Below, piece after piece: positions 14,658 to 14,766 of a stretch of 14,766 bases of DNA; position 1 is the stretch's first letter; each line of letters opens with the position of its first letter. The notes under the pieces were generated by a model. It did no database searches. It was given only the letters and a program-made list of their open reading frames with translations, and was not told the origin of the DNA. Both the position numbers and the translations under genes were made by a program. Origin of the DNA: a candidate division WOR-3 bacterium (lineage in GTDB: Bacteria > SDB-A); NCBI GenBank assembly GCA_016926475.1, contig JAFGON010000043.1:1-14766 (forward strand), given 5' to 3'.

Positions 14658-14766
14658 TTATTCCAATATTTCAGTGACAACACCCGCGCCCACGGTTTTT
14701 CCGCCTTCTCTGATGGCAAACCTCAAACCTTTCTCCATAGCAACTGTCGTCATCAAATTCACTTCC
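14658..14766 (-). CDS. tuf: Elongation factor Tu, C-terminal fragment (cut by window edge)
   Basis: The last 36 codons, counting the stop, of a tuf gene whose 5' part lies beyond the window. The translation contains [20 protein letters not shown] and ends GVVTEILE, the conserved end of EF-Tu domain III (usually [22 protein letters not shown]). The stop is TAA at 14658-14660, 14 bases before the rpmG start. This is the copy at the head of the secE-nusG-rpl-rpo cluster; the other copy starts at the left edge of the window, downstream of fusA. Whether the two are kept identical by gene conversion cannot be tested here. Confidence 0.95.
   Translation of the reverse strand, partial: EVNLMTTVAMEKGLRFAIREGGKTVGAGVVTEILE

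Noticed and set aside
1-14766. Novel defence, mobile or biosynthetic system
   Set aside because: Every sizeable stretch is explained by conserved translation, transcription or secretion genes; no repeat array, transposase, integrase or unknown protein gene was seen.

Overview
This window is one continuous stretch of bacterial housekeeping genes, all on the minus strand. In transcription order (right to left) it reads: tuf 3' end, rpmG, tRNA-Trp, secE, nusG, rplK, rplA, rplJ, rplL, rpoB, rpoC, rpsL, rpsG, fusA, tuf 5' end. It joins the tuf-secE-nusG-rplKAJL-rpoBC ('beta') cluster to the str cluster (rpsL-rpsG-fusA-tuf), an arrangement common in bacteria. No phage, insertion sequence, CRISPR array or accessory island was seen. 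Plus-strand open frames are antisense shadows of these genes.

The organism is a bacterium of moderately low GC with strong purine-rich Shine-Dalgarno sites. RpoC carries a large domain after the trigger loop (SI3-like) and RpoB carries a charged helical insert, both found in many Gram-negative lineages. The rifampicin-site sequence resembles the Bacteroidetes/FCB type. EF-G is not the ordinary bacterial translocase type by eye. An FCB-affiliated or uncultured candidate-phylum bacterium is my guess, with low confidence.

Layout: at the right edge are the last codons of one tuf copy, then rpmG, which is too short for most ORF cut-offs. Its stop lies one base from a tRNA-Trp embedded in the operon. 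secE and nusG follow, then the L11-L1-L10-L12 stalk genes, with gaps of 1 to 29 bases. The first sizeable gap (131 bases, rplL to rpoB) holds a strong hairpin and a possible internal promoter, the usual place where RNA polymerase synthesis is uncoupled from ribosomal protein synthesis. rpoB and rpoC both appear to start at TTG codons behind near-identical ribosome binding sites. rpsL, rpsG and fusA follow, with a possible weak attenuator before fusA. A 202-base AT-rich gap with inverted repeats precedes the second tuf, of which only the first 27 codons are present.

Together the genes make the elongation apparatus (EF-Tu, EF-G), parts of the ribosome (S12, S7, L1, L10, L11, L7/L12, L33), the transcription core (RpoB, RpoC), the factor linking transcription to translation (NusG) and a subunit of the secretion channel (SecE). 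I found no undescribed system. The points most worth a second look are the divergent EF-G domain IV/V, the paired TTG starts, the rplL-rpoB control region and the acidic NusG extension.
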